Source of the DNA: Microcebus murinus
Lineage: Eukaryota > Chordata > Mammalia > Primates > Cheirogaleidae
Assembly (NCBI RefSeq): GCF_040939455.1
Contig: NC_134119.1
Coordinates: 322,501-386,500, forward strand
Length of the DNA: 64,000 nt
Reading direction: 5' to 3'
Both the position numbers and the translations under genes were made by a program. The notes under the pieces are model-generated. The model did not search any database and had not been told where the DNA came from. It saw only the letters and a program-made list of their open reading frames with translations. Shown here in pieces: positions 1 through 27,826 of this stretch (the stretch's first letter is position 1; each line of letters starts with the position of its first letter).

Positions 1-255
1 CGCCAGTTCTCAGTACATAAGTGCATTTCGAGAGGCTCCAGCTATCACTTGTAACCATATATATACATATATATTCTATCTACAAAGTGTTTATTTGCAA
101 GATGTTTTGACGGTGAGCTCGGGCCGCCCGCCCTGTGACCATCTGTCCCCGGTCCTCGTCCCCGCCCCGCCCTGGCCCGAGTGGCGCGGGGCGGGCCATC
201 ACTGTATGTATTAAAGATGACTGTATCGAATAAATGTTTATTGATTTTTTTTCCA
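1..255 (+). other. ZNF512B: 3' end of an upstream + strand transcript, by synteny ZNF512B 3' UTR
   Basis: This AT-rich then GC-rich noncoding stretch ends with two overlapping poly(A) signals, ATTAAA at 210-215 and AATAAA at 229-234. A TG/T-rich tract after them suits a cleavage-stimulating element. I see no reading frame that looks coding. In human the gene immediately 5' of UCKL1 on the same strand is ZNF512B, so I assign this as its 3' UTR. The assignment rests on gene order and not on recognised coding sequence. Confidence 0.5.
229..234 (+). terminator. Canonical AATAAA poly(A) signal of the upstream gene
   Basis: AATAAA is followed by a T-rich run (242-252). Together with ATTAAA at 210-215 it marks a + strand transcript end about 780 bp before the UCKL1 start codon. 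Confidence 0.6.
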
Positions 256-309
256 GGGCTTTTGTGAGGCTGAGTTTGTGGTAAAACGCGGGGGGTCCTT
301 GGGGCGCGG

Positions 310-1001
310 GGCCGGGACGAGGCCTTGTGGGGATCGTAGTCCGCCGGGTCGGCCCGGTTCCAGGCGGCCCCCGCCCCGGCGCACGGCCTTGTGGGGATCG
401 TAGTCCGCCGGGTCGGCCCGGTTCCAGGCGGCCCCCGTCCCGGCGGTTCCAGGGCCCCCAACCCGGCGCGCGGCCTTGTGGGGCTCGTAGTCCGCGGGGT
501 CGGGTCCGGCTCCCGACGGTTCCAGACGGCCCCCGTCCCGGCGGTTCCAGGGCCCCCAACCCGGCGCGCGGCCTTGTGGGGCTCGTAGTCCGCGGAGTCG
601 AGCCCGGCTCCCGACTGTTCAGGGCCCGCGTCCCGGCGCGCGGCCTTGTGGGGCTCGTAGTCCGCGGAGTCGAGCCCGGCTCCCGGCTGTTCAGGGCCCG
701 CGTCCCGGCGCGCGGCCTTGTGGGGCTCGAAGTCCGCGGAGTCGAGCCCGGCTCCCGGCTGTTCAGGGCCCGCGTCCCGGCGCGCGGCCTTGTGGGGCTC
801 GAAGTCCGCGGAGTCGAGCCCGGCTCCCGGCTGTTCAGGGCCCGCGTCCCGGCGCGCGGCCTTGTGGGGCTCGAAGTCCGCGGGGTCGGGCCCGGCTCCC
901 GGCTGTTCAGGGCCCGCGTCCCGGCGCGCGGCCTTGTGGGGCTCGAAGTCCGCGGAGTCGAGCCCGGCTCCCGGCTGTTCCAGGCGGCTCCTGGCGGCCC
1001 G
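310..1001 (+). repeat. 72-bp CpG-rich minisatellite upstream of UCKL1
   Basis: The core GGCCTTGTGG recurs at 321, 385, 472, 570, 642, 714, 786, 858 and 930. The spacings are 64, 87, 98 and then exactly 72 bp five times, so there are nine units with variable older units first and a homogeneous block last. Each unit carries many CpG dinucleotides. The first five units read CGTAGTCC and the last four read CGAAGTCC. Because 72 is divisible by three, frames stay open through the block on both strands and produce long repetitive ORFs (for example 45-1682 on the - strand) that I do not regard as genes. The block ends about 30 bp before the UCKL1 ATG, inside the promoter region. Confidence 0.93.
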
Positions 1002-1030
1002 GCTGCGGCGCGGAGAGGCCCGCGAGCCCC

Positions 1031-14921
<13,891 letters not shown>

Positions 14922-15028
14922 CGGCCCAGGTGGAGCCACGCGGTCCGCTTACCCCAGGATTGCAGTATGCAACACATAATTTATTTTAATCTTTAAAATG
15001 TCATCAATATGGCTTACGCATTTTATAA

Positions 15029-15034
15029 AATAAA
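15029..15034 (+). terminator. UCKL1: UCKL1 poly(A) signal
   Basis: AATAAA lies 108 nt after the TAA stop, giving a short AT-rich 3' UTR (14922 to about 15050). Confidence 0.85.
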
Positions 15035-17699
15035 GCTTTAGAAAAATGGAGGTGTGGCTGGTTAGTTACGGCACAGGAGTGGTGTCCCGGCCAACGTGGC
15101 TTGTAGAAGCTCCCCCAGGCTGCAGGAGCTGCGGGCCACGAGGCCGGCCTCTCCCCAGCAGGACCAGGCACTCCCAGTCTCGCGCTTGCGCCTGGCCAAG
15201 CGAGGCAGCTCTGTTAGATGGGTCCCCCTGAACCACGCAGATTGGTGTCCACTTGGCCTGGACCTGGGGAGGGGACAGGGCCACCCGGGGCCCACAAGAG
15301 GCAGCCCCACCCTGTGACTGCTCCCCGCTACCCACAGATTTGTACCATCAAGGGACCCAGCGGAAACTGGTGTGTGGGCGGCTGTGGGAGGGAGGCCCCG
15401 GCTGCAAGGAGCTGGCCCGGGCCTCAGTGGACCAGCTGTGCTGTTCAGCGCTAGATGCCTCGTACAGCCCAGCCATCACTGCTCCTAGACTCAAGGGTGA
15501 TAGACTTCCCTGGCCACCCCCAAACGTCCCCGCCATGGAGAGCCTGCCTGGGTGAGGTGTCCATGGTGCACACGTGACACCCTGTGCTCGTGGGGGCCGT
15601 GGGCTCATCTGGGGCAGATGGGCTGGGACCCTGAGGCAGACTCCCTCCTCTGCCCCTCCAGACCTGCTCTTGCCTCTTTCCTGCTTCCCTGGTCTCCCCT
15701 CCCCCCCAAGGCCTTGTCATGGAAAAGCTTGAGAGGGGGTGGGGACAGGAAGTCACCGGGTGGAGGCCAGGCCAAGGCGGGCAGATAAAGACAGGAGGCT
15801 TGTCCAGGGGGCAGCCAGCCACCACTGGGACAGAGGACCAAGGTAGGCTCAGAGGTCAGCAGGAGGGTCTTCCCTCCCTACTGTGGTGAGTAGACCCCTC
15901 TCCCATCCCTCCGGGCCCTAGCCGCACTCACTCACGCTTGGGCGACAACAGCCTGGCCCTGCCCTGTGCACCGGGAGGAGGTGTCTCCTTTCATCCAGGT
16001 CTTCCCAGGAGAGGGATGGTGGAAGCAGTTAGCCAGGAGCTGGCAGGGGCCAGGTCGCCCCCGGGAGGGCCCCAAACGGGCTGATCCACTCCGGAGAGGC
16101 ATGTGTGTGCCAACACCCCACATGCACTGCGTGCACGGCAGCACAAAGCACTCATCCACCCCCAGACACACACACACTCGTGCACGATGCAGCCCAGGGC
16201 CGGAAGGAGGGGTCCAGCTGCCCCCATTCCAATTAGCCCCCAGCCCAGAGGGGAAGGCAGCTTCCTCCCTCTTCTGAGGGTCCGTGGAGGCCTGCCTGGA
16301 GCCCTGGCTCAGATCCCCACCTGCGTGGAGGCTGTGGCACTGCTGGCAGGCCTCAGGCTGGGGTCTCCATACCGGAGCACAGCTCAGGGCCTGGCAAGGC
16401 TGCGTGACAGTTTAGGGGAGTTCTTGGGCACACTTCCTGCCAGGGCCCCATGGGGTGTCAGAGGTGGGCCACCTTTCAAATAGCTCTGGGGGAGGGTTTT
16501 CAGGGTGCCAGTGGGGGGAAGGGGCAACTCCTCCAGCCCCTGGGATCTTTCTGGTCCTATGAAAGAGGAAAGAGAGCCAGGATCCAGCATCCAAGGCCTG
16601 CATGAGAACAAACCCCGAGGCAGCTTCTGGATACATTGGGGGTGTCCAGTGTGGGCAGGGTCTGGGGTGAGGCTTGGGCCATGCTCTCCAGGAAGGGATG
16701 GGGCCATCCCTGGGAAACTCTCGGAGGGCTGATGTGGGGCTGCAGCCAGACAGCCCTGTGCTGCCCTCCAGCCATCTGGGCTCCCCTGGACCCAGCAGAG
16801 GCTGAGGGGTGCTGGGCGGGCACCCTGCAGAAGCCGAGGGGAGCAGTAACACGGGGCCAGGGCCCAGAGGTGCTCTTCAGAGCCCAGGAGGGAGCCGGGC
16901 GGGCTGGACGCAAACCCGTGATAGTCCGTGTGAGTGTCCCCAAGGAGAAGCCTGCCCGCCCCGGCTCTGCCAGCTGCCCCGGGCAGCACCTCCAGGGCTG
17001 TCCAACCTGAGAATGGTGAGTCTCCAGGGTCAATCTCAGGTTCGTCAGCCCGTGAGGTGCCGCCCCTTCCCCACGGAGTCTGACGTGAGGGGGTGATGGG
17101 TACCCTGGGTGGGTGGGAAGGGAAGCCTGGGGTGCCCAGTGCCAGGGGATGGGGTCTTTCCCCAGCACAAGGCACACGTGGTTGTCACAGTGACACATGC
17201 TATCAGCAGCAGGGTCTGAAAATCCGGGATGGACTGGGGTTCAGGTGCCCTACCTGGTTCCCGAGCTGGGCCACCTGCAGTCAGGAAGAAGGCAGCAGAC
17301 CTGCCTGGAGTCCTGGGCCCCCGCACCCCCGCTGCCTATTGTAGCCCCACGTGCCCCAGGATGACTCCTGGGAAAAGGGCCTTCAGGAGGAACACCTGTG
17401 GGGCTGGACAGGTGCTCCCACCATGGGGGAGGCACGAGGCAGCCAGAGAGGACCCCGCAGGTTATGGCATTCTCAGGCTCTCCAGGTCGAGTCGAGGGCT
17501 GGGGAGCCACGGAGGGTCCTAAGCAACACGGCGGGGAAGCAGGTGTGGGGAGTGGAAGGGAGCCCGTGGACCTCGGCCGCGCGGGGCTTAGGAGGAGGGC
17601 AGCTCGCATATAGGGTCTGACCCAGGACGATGGCCCTGGAGCGACGGGGTTGAATGCAAGGGCGACTTCAGTGGTGACATCCACTGGGGCGGCCAGTGC

Positions 17700-18450
17700 G
17701 GGGCGGACTTAGTTAGGGGCGCGGGTCCACGCACGTCCCACCAACCGGCTTCCAGCTGGAGGCCTGGCCTGCCCCGGCGTCACGCGGCTCGGGGGCGGGG
17801 CCGGCGCCTGCCCTCCCGGGTCCCGCCCGGCCCGGTTCCCGCGCCAGTGGAGCAGAGCCCAGAGCGTGTCCGGTGGAGGGACCGCACGCGCGGGCGGGCG
17901 GAAAGCGCGCTGGGCAGCGGGCGCTCGGGGTCCTGGACGCGGGGCCGGGGCGTGAGACCGCGGGGCCCTGGGGAGTCCGCGGCTGAGCTGGGCGCCCGCG
18001 GGCCTCGTCTGGGGTGGCGCCGGGGCCTCTGAAACCGAAGCGTGCTGGGGCTCGGGGCCTGGAGGGGCGCGCGGGCGGGCTGAGGACAGCGGGCCTCCCC
18101 GCGGCGACGGGTCCTTCCGGGCGGCGGGGACCGACGGCGCTGGAGCCGCGCTCCACGGGCCGGGTCGGGGCGCCACCTGCTGCAGCGCGGGCAGGTGACA
18201 GGGGACGCTGGCGGCGCCCGCCCCGCGCACTTCTCGGGCAAATCTGGAGGCCCACGCGCGTCCCGCGGACCCTGCCGCGCCCCCGCCGGCCCGGCGTGCT
18301 CAGGTCCCGCCCGCGCTGCGCCCCGCGCCAGACCCAGGACGCAGGACGCAGCGCCCGTGCGGGAAGGCGGTTAGGGTTAGGGCCGCACAGCCCCGGGCCG
18401 GGAGGGGCGGGGGCGGCGGTGCTGGAGGCCGGAGGCCGGGCCGCCCACCA
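17700..18450. promoter_or_regulatory. Orphan CpG island
   Basis: A ~750-bp block of very high GC and CpG density sits 2.7 kb past the UCKL1 end and 3 kb before the DNAJC5 end, where no recognised gene starts. It has several GGGCGG/CCGCCC boxes. An AATAAA at 18529-18534 (+) follows after an AT-rich stretch, so a short unspliced + strand transcript is conceivable. The function is unknown. Confidence 0.5.
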
Positions 18451-18802
18451 GAACGTCCATCATCCAGGCCTCGTGTCGCTTCCTGTTTCCCTGTAAGAAT
18501 CCCATATATAAAATACTGAAACTATTGTAATAAACGTGGACTCTACCTAATTAAGAAAATGTAGAAAAACGAGAAACGTGCGACAGCGCTAAGGCAGACA
18601 GGGAGGCGCCTTCGCAGGGCAGTTGGGCCCCAGCAGTCGCGGAAAGTCTTGTCCCACCCCCGGGGCAGCTTGGCAGCTTTGTTTCAACAGTGAAAACCCA
18701 AAAACCCGTGTGGTCGAGTAGACCAAGGCCAGTTAGGATTAATTCACGTGCACGTTCTGTACAGCAGTTACAGTTAAAGGCCAGACCTAGAGCCACATGG
18801 AG

Positions 18803-18962
18803 TTTTTTGTTTTCTACGACAGGGTCTCACTCTGTCGCCCAAGCTGGAGAGCAGTGGTGTCCTCGTAGTTCACTAACTGGACTGCTGGGCTCAAGTGATC
18901 CTGCTGCCTCAACCTCCCAAGCTGCTGGGACTATAGGCCTGCGCCACCACACCCAGCCTGAT
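18803..18962 (-). mobile_element. Alu monomer-like SINE fragment
   Basis: Antisense free-left-monomer-like segment, diverged, running from ACAGGGTCTCACTCTGTC to CACACCCAGCCTG. No dimer partner is present. Confidence 0.8.
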
Positions 18963-19318
18963 TTTAAAAACTACATTGAACGACAATGCAGGTGACTTAG
19001 TACAGTGCATGTGATTTATGTAAAATTTTACAAGCCAGCGGTACACATTATTTGTGGGACCTGACCCTGGTAGACAAGGTTTGAAACTAGGGACAGAAAT
19101 GGATGGAAATGGGGAGAGGGTGCAGACTGGCCTTCAATGCTGTCACTTTGTTCAAAAAATGGAAAATCTTTGTGAATAGTTTTTTCTGCAAAAAAAAAAA
19201 AAAGGAAAATCTGAATTAATACTTTGTGTTTCTTAGGTCTGAATAGAAGATTTCAAGGTGTTTGTTACATTATTCTCAGTATTTTTATGCTTTTTTCCCC
19301 CAAAATATTTTAATTTTA

Positions 19319-19648
19319 ATTTTTTTTTTTTTGAGACAGAGTCTTACTTTGTTGCCCAGGCTAGAGTGAGTGCCGCGGCATCAGCCTAGCTCACAGCAAC
19401 CTCAATCTCCTGGGCTCAAGCAATCCTCCTGCCTCAGCCTCCCGAGTAGCTGGGACTACAGGCACGCGCCACCATGCCTGGCTAATTTTTTCTCTCTATA
19501 TATATTAGTTGGTCAATTAATTTATTTCTATTTTTGGTAGAGACGGGGTCTCGCTCAGGCTGGTTTCGAACTCCTGACCTCAAGCAATCCGCCTGCCTCG
19601 GCCTCCCAGAGTGCTAGGATTACAGGTGTGAGCCACCGAGCCCAGCCT
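19319..19648 (-). mobile_element. Alu SINE, full-length, antisense
   Basis: Complete strepsirrhine-type Alu with its poly(T) at 19319-19332 and both monomers, flanked by an imperfect CAAAATATTT duplication. Confidence 0.95.
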
Positions 19649-20280
19649 CAAAAATATTTTTCAAGTTAGCTTTTTAGTTCTGAGAACTTTCTGCCTTGCC
19701 CTCAGGGCACAGAAAGGTTCTGACTCCTGCTCCAGAGGGGCACAGGCCAGAGAGCAGGGGTCCTTGTGGCTGCAGTCTGCGTTAGGAGACAAGTCATGGG
19801 GTGTGGAGGTGGCGGCTGCAGCTGACTGGGCGCACAGACCTGTGGGCCCCCGGGGCTTTCAGGAGGGCTCTACTGCCCTCACCCAGATCCTTGGGCAAGA
19901 GCCTCGGGTTGGTCCCTGCTGTGCCCGGGCTGGCCCCAGTGCGTGCTGAGCAGCACCCTCAGGGACACAGCCCCCACCAGAGGGGGGGCTCCTGCAGCAG
20001 CCCAAGACCAACGCTTATCCCAGAGGTGGGGAAATTGCCAGAAGAGCCACAAGGGCCCAGGGTAGCCACCCAGGCTGCAGCCGGCACTGCATCCAGGTGA
20101 GCCTACTGGGTCCAGGCTAACCTGCTCCTCCCCCTGCCCACGTGCTGCGGTGAAGGGAATCTCGGAACATACCCAGTGGCTGTGGCTCCTGGAGGGCTGG
20201 GTGGGAGGATGGACTCTACCCTGAGAAGTCAGGGCACAGGGTAGGTCACCCTGACTTGGAGACGTCCAGGCAGTTGGTGC

Positions 20281-20534
20281 AAAGCTGCTGCTGCAGCCAC
20301 ATGTCCAGGTACCCTGGTAGGGCAGGAAGCAGGACAACCCTGGGAGATCTGTTTCTTATGGCCAGGACACCAGGTAGACATGGAGACAGACCTGCCTGAA
20401 GGTCAGCCAAGAACACAGGCTCAGCTGCAGTGGTCCCTGCCCCAGAGGACAGGAGGGCTGACCCGCCTGTATCAGAGCACTGCTGTCCAGATGCCCTCTG
20501 CCTCATCCTGCCTCCACCGCCAGCTCAGGACGGA
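20281..20534 (+). repeat. Long inverted repeat, left arm
   Basis: This ~254-bp segment is matched in reverse complement by 20896-21145 at roughly 90 percent identity by eye, including near-perfect blocks of about 38 and 50 bp. The outermost matched part is the CTGCTGC/CCACATGT stretch and the innermost is CAGCTCAGGACGGA. Confidence 0.9.
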
Positions 20535-20895
20535 GGCCTGTGGTGTGGCTGAGGGCTCAGGCCCAGAACTGGCTTGCAGTGGTGCTGTGTGCTCACGGAC
20601 AGCAGTCTGCTCTCCTGGAACTGAGGCCAGCAGAGATGGTCAACAGCAGGCACAAGAGGGTGGCAGGGAGGGTTCTCGGAGGCCCAGGCAGGTAGGAGCT
20701 GGCAAGGTCAGCAAGGTGGACAGCTAGCTGAACCAAGGGTTGTTAGCCAGTGGCTTGGATTGGCCACCAGGGCCATCACTGGGCACGAGTAAGGTGTTAG
20801 CTATTCTGGGCAGCCAGCCTCGGGCTCCAAGAAAGCCGCTTGGGCTTCAGCTGTTGGGAGCTGCACATGCCCCCCGAGGGCTCCAGAACCTACAG

Positions 20896-21145
20896 TCCGT
20901 CCTGAGCTGGCGGTGGAGGCAGGATGAGGCAGAGGGCATCTGGACACAGTGCTCTGATACAGGCCGGTCAGCCCCTCCTGACCTCTGGGGCAGGGACCAC
21001 TGCAGCTGAGCCTGTGTTCTCTGCTGACCTCAGGCAGCTCTATCTCCATGTCTACCTGGCGTCCTGGCCGTAACAGATTTCCCAGGGTTGTCCTGCTTCC
21101 CGCCCCACCCAGGGTACCTGAACATGTGGATGCAGCAGCTTCTTT
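20896..21145 (-). repeat. Long inverted repeat, right arm
   Basis: Reverse complement of 20281-20534, separated from it by a ~360-bp unmatched spacer (20535-20895). It ends about 240 bp before the DNAJC5 poly(A) signals. It does not look like Alu, L1 or any transposon family I recognise. Confidence 0.9.
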
Positions 21146-21377
21146 ATAAACCTCAGCCAACAGGTCCCTTTCTGTCACTGCAGTCTTGGCATCCAGAAAA
21201 TGGAAGTGAAAACAGAACCAAGGGGAGGGGGTGGGTCCACACTTGGACCAGGCAGGAGGGAAGTGAAGTCCCAGCCCCCAGGGGGCCCAGGAGGGGTCCC
21301 AAGGTCAGCTGCCCCCTCAATCCGAGACTCACCAAAATCAGGATTCTGCAGGAAATCAGTGAATAAGACATGCACAT

Positions 21378-24300
21378 GGTCTGCAGTGAAAACATTTATT
21401 TTTACAACAGATATCTTTATTTTAGGTCAACATTCAGACACACAAGACAGCGATCACCATGCGACACCAGCCTGGCCCTTAGATGTGCATGTGGGAGCCA
21501 GGATTGGCCAGGAGCTCTGACAGCCTGCACCCAGCACGGTCCATTCCAGTAAGAGGACAAAACCAGTGCATGGACAATTGGCTTCCATGCATCTGTATTT
21601 AATTTTAAAAACAAGGTATGTTATGTTTCAGTGTAAACTTCCTCCCCTCATTTGGCTTGAAACATTAACCCCATTTTCCAGGAAAATAAAATCTACCCAC
21701 GGGTGCTGCCTGTAGGAGCCCTGACCCCTTCCCTGGAGGACAGTGGTGGCCTCCGACCCCCTGCCGTCCCTCCCAGGGTGGGCCTGGGGCCAGGGCGGGG
21801 CCTTCCCAGCCTGCCCTACAGGCAGCTTCCCCCCCACTGTATCTGCTGCTTGGAAAACTGGTTTGATGCCTCCAGGGAGGGAAGGGTTTCCAGTCACCAC
21901 TTAGATTCACAGGGGGACACACACCTGTGGACCAGGTGAGGATGACAGCCCCCAGGGATGGGCATGTGTTCGTGACAGTCACCCTCACCGCTCCCTGCAC
22001 ACCACGGCTGAGGCGTTTCCTTCTGTGTGCCTGCCGCGGGGAGACCCAGTCCCTGTCCAACTTGCCAAGAAACCAGAGGCCATTTTAGAGCCAACTTTTA
22101 TTGTACTTGTTGCTTCACTGCCAGACAGCAGCATGACACACCTGCTGCGTGTTATATACATATACACATATGTACACACACGGACACATACCACAGCCCA
22201 CACTCACAGTATGTGACAACGCAAACCGTGCTTGTACGGACAGTAATAAAGTAGCTTTTGCCAATTCCACAGGAGGATGACTCACAACCAAAACAACAGG
22301 TCAGTCCTGTGCCACACGGCGCACAGCTCAGAACACGGGGACAGGAATGAGATCAGTCGCTTTTTATACCCTTAGGAGCCCCCCTGCAGCAGGTGCACCC
22401 AGAGCCAGGAGAGGATGGACAGGACCCACCCTGTGCTCTACCCGCTAGCGCCAACCTCGTCTGGTGCGGGGAAGCGGGCACCTCCCAGACCACCAGCTGC
22501 ATGGAGAGAAGTCCCAGCACGAGGCTCACCCGGAACAGACTGCCACGGGCCCCGCAGGACAACGGCACTGCTACTGGTCAGAACCTCTGAGGACAGTCCT
22601 GACTGCTCTATGGGCCCTTTCCTGGACTGGACCCTTGGGCCAAGTCCAGCAACTGATAACAAGGAGACAAAGCCTCCTGCCAACCACGCACACTTGGGTT
22701 TTTTCTCTAAAAGGTCCCCATTGGGTGTTGGCTGCATTGACTGAACATCAGAGAACTAGGGAAGTTCACAAACATTAAGCAGTAATATCTAAAGCAATTT
22801 AGAAATAAAGCGAAAAGGAAGACAAGAAAAGCCCACGTCACTGAGTGGGAACGGAAACCTACACATCAGCAGCTACCGTGGAGGGACCGCTCCTCACAAC
22901 TGGAGGGTCTTCAGCACACACCCACCCCAACACTCCCCTGGCAACACGCCGGCCACGCCACCCGCAGCCCAGAGTGGGGCTGGGGTGCTCCTGTCCCGAC
23001 CATGATCAGGCAGAGGTGCTGGGCGCTGCAGGGCGTCCTGGCCAGGTAGCAGGTCAACAGGAAGGGGCTCAAGCTGCCCCTCAGACACACCAGCTCTGTT
23101 TATTAAAAGGGAAACAAACAGTCCACTCAAGAGAAAGGGAAATGAAACCGGGGAGATCTGTTTCCTTGAATCAAAACACAAAGCCTTATAACCGATGGAG
23201 TGAAACATGGAAAAGGGGCTTTGCCTCAGGGTCAGTTGGTGGGAAGAGCCCCAGGCCCTGGCTGTCTGGATTCCACTGTGGTAACGGTCATCACCATGAG
23301 AACTGTTGTCACGGCCATCCTTGATTTATATTTAGTTTTCACAAATTACACAGGGGCCTGGCTTTCGAAAACTTCCAGACCTGCTGCTCTTTTCTGCTAT
23401 ACCCGCTGCCGGGGAGCTGTGCGACTCAGAGGAGCAGTCAGTGGGTTCTGGAACTGGGAGGCCACCTGGCACGGGGCCCACTAGACAGTGAAAGGGCCTG
23501 GGCGTGCTCCAGCCACAGAGCTGCGTGCAGACCCCCGAAGGCCAGGTGGAGCCTGGCTCTCGGCCATTCCGGGGAAAGCAACTCACTTCCTAAGCTGTCT
23601 CTGGAACAATCACCAAGGCTGCGGCAGGACCGCAGATGGAATCCTCTGGGGTCAGCAGAGGAGGTTCCCTGTTATCTCGCCTCCTCCCTTGCTCCAGGAT
23701 GGGTAAAACAATGAGAGGTTTGATTTTTAACAAATTATTTCTAACTTAATAACGTAGTGCAGTGCATATCTTCCCTCTCACCGAAAGTCTTCATGATCAT
23801 TTTAATGAGTAAAAAGCAAAGCAAAATGGAACAAGCTGCCCCAGGACCTGGTGCTGGCAGCCAGCTCAGGGCCCACTGGGCCCCCCCTCGGGCAGCACCT
23901 TCCTGACAGTCCTCTCACAGTCCTGGGGGGCGGAGCCGGCAGGTGGGCGGGAGGAGTGGGCTTCGGGACCACTCTCTGGTTTGGCCCAGCCAGGCCAGCA
24001 GAGGCACAGCCTGGTCCTTGCCTCCATCTCCACTGCAAGTTCGGAAGACACTCGGTGCAGCCAGCGGCAAGTGCTGCAGACACCAGCCCCCGGACTCTGC
24101 TCCGGGGCCAGGGCGGGGGCAGCTCCGAGCCCCTCGGCCTAGCTACTGGCCTCTCTGGAGCCCAACCCTCCCGTAGCTGAGGGACCTTTGGTCCAGCCAG
24201 CCCATCCTTCGGGGACCCAGCATCTCTAGTCCCGCCTGATCGTCGGGGACGGGCGAAGGCGAGTGGCGTCGGGGAGCTCTGGCCAACACAGTCGCCAGGG

Positions 24301-25337
24301 CAGGGTACAGGCAGCCGTGCCCCACACCAGAACTCATAGTCCCTCTGACTGTGACTGATCAGATTGGTCCTACCATTTGTGGTTCTAAAGGTCCAGAAAG
24401 GATTTATTACAAAAAGGACAGGTGGCTTGAAGGAATGTGGAGGATGACCCAGGGAGAGGGAGGGGACACATGGCCCTGACAAGCCAGCTCGCTGCCTGGG
24501 AAGGGGCAGGGACGCAAACGACCTTCCACACACTGGCGAAGGACACAGCTCCAAGGACAGGAGCCTCACAGTCCCTGTGACAAGGAGACTCAGGCTAGAA
24601 ACACCGTGCAGAGAACGTGGCTTCAGTCTCAGAAGGGCCCCGCCTACTCCTTCCACAACAGATTTACCCACAGGAAAAATCCCACCGCGAGGCCCTGTCA
24701 ACAAGGCGAAGAGATCCCACGTAAACCGTGCCCGACACAAACACGTGGAACGGAGGAGGATGCTGGTGGTACCCGGGAGGACGTGGCCCAGCCCTTCCCT
24801 GGCAGGTGACATCAAAACTTTGCGAGGCCTTGGGGCTGGGGAGCACAGAGCGCAGACCAGACCCTGCGGCCGACGCAGAGACGCAGCCCCGCCAGGTGGC
24901 TCCTGCCTCCAGCTGCCGAGAACACAGGGCAGGAGGGGGCAGCTCCTTCCTTTCCTTGCCCACCTGGCCGGGCAGCACCTGGCGGCTGCGATCAACCCTC
25001 AGCGGACCGACCTGACCGAGAGCCCCCAGGCAGCTCCACCGTCCGGGTGACACGGCCGTGCCACGCACATCCACAACACAGACATGGAACATAACCCCAT
25101 ACATGCTATTAAAAAAGGAAAAACAGAAGAAGACCGTAGCTACACTGCTTTAAATACTGCATGCTACGCACTTCGTGGGTCAAGGGTCGATGCTGGGCGG
25201 GCGTGGAGGTGGCGGGAGGGGCCCAGCGCAGCCGCGGCAGGCAGGCAGCAGCCTCCCCATGTCTGTGACTACAGTTCATGATTCTAAGGTTGGGGTGGCC
25301 AGGCGCTGATCGCCTGTGACCACGGCTTCTCCTGGAC
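21378..25337 (-). other. DNAJC5: DNAJC5 3' UTR
   Basis: A ~4 kb 3' UTR, similar to the long human one, runs from the TAA at 25340-25338 to tandem AATAAA hexamers at 21421-21416 and 21400-21395. It is Alu-free and includes a short TA/CA repeat at about 22155-22205. A 397-codon frame (24995-23802, same strand) lies inside it. An additional AATAAA near 22100 on the - strand could give a shorter isoform. Confidence 0.82.
21395..21421 (-). terminator. DNAJC5: Tandem DNAJC5 poly(A) signals
   Basis: Two AATAAA hexamers on the - strand (TTTATT on +, 21395-21400 and 21416-21421) about 3.9 kb after the stop codon. Confidence 0.75.
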
Positions 25338-27793
<2,456 letters not shown>

Positions 27794-27826
27794 CTAATCT
27801 ACAAAAAAAAATTTTTTTTAAATCAT

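Larger units (their letters stand above)
15050..21377. other. Spacer between convergent UCKL1 and DNAJC5
   Basis: Both flanking genes end here. The spacer contains two Alu elements, an orphan CpG island (17,700-18,450), a long inverted repeat (20,281-21,145) and single-copy GC-rich sequence. A 263-codon - strand frame (17175-16384) has no family resemblance I can name and no splice or start context that supports it as a gene. Confidence 0.6.

Noticed and set aside
16384..17175. 263-codon - strand frame in the UCKL1-DNAJC5 spacer
   Set aside because: No recognisable domain, no promoter or poly(A) context, composition typical of chance in GC-rich DNA.
18371..18383. TTAGGGTTAGGG telomere-like motif
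   Set aside because: Only two units within a CpG island; too short to suggest an interstitial telomere.
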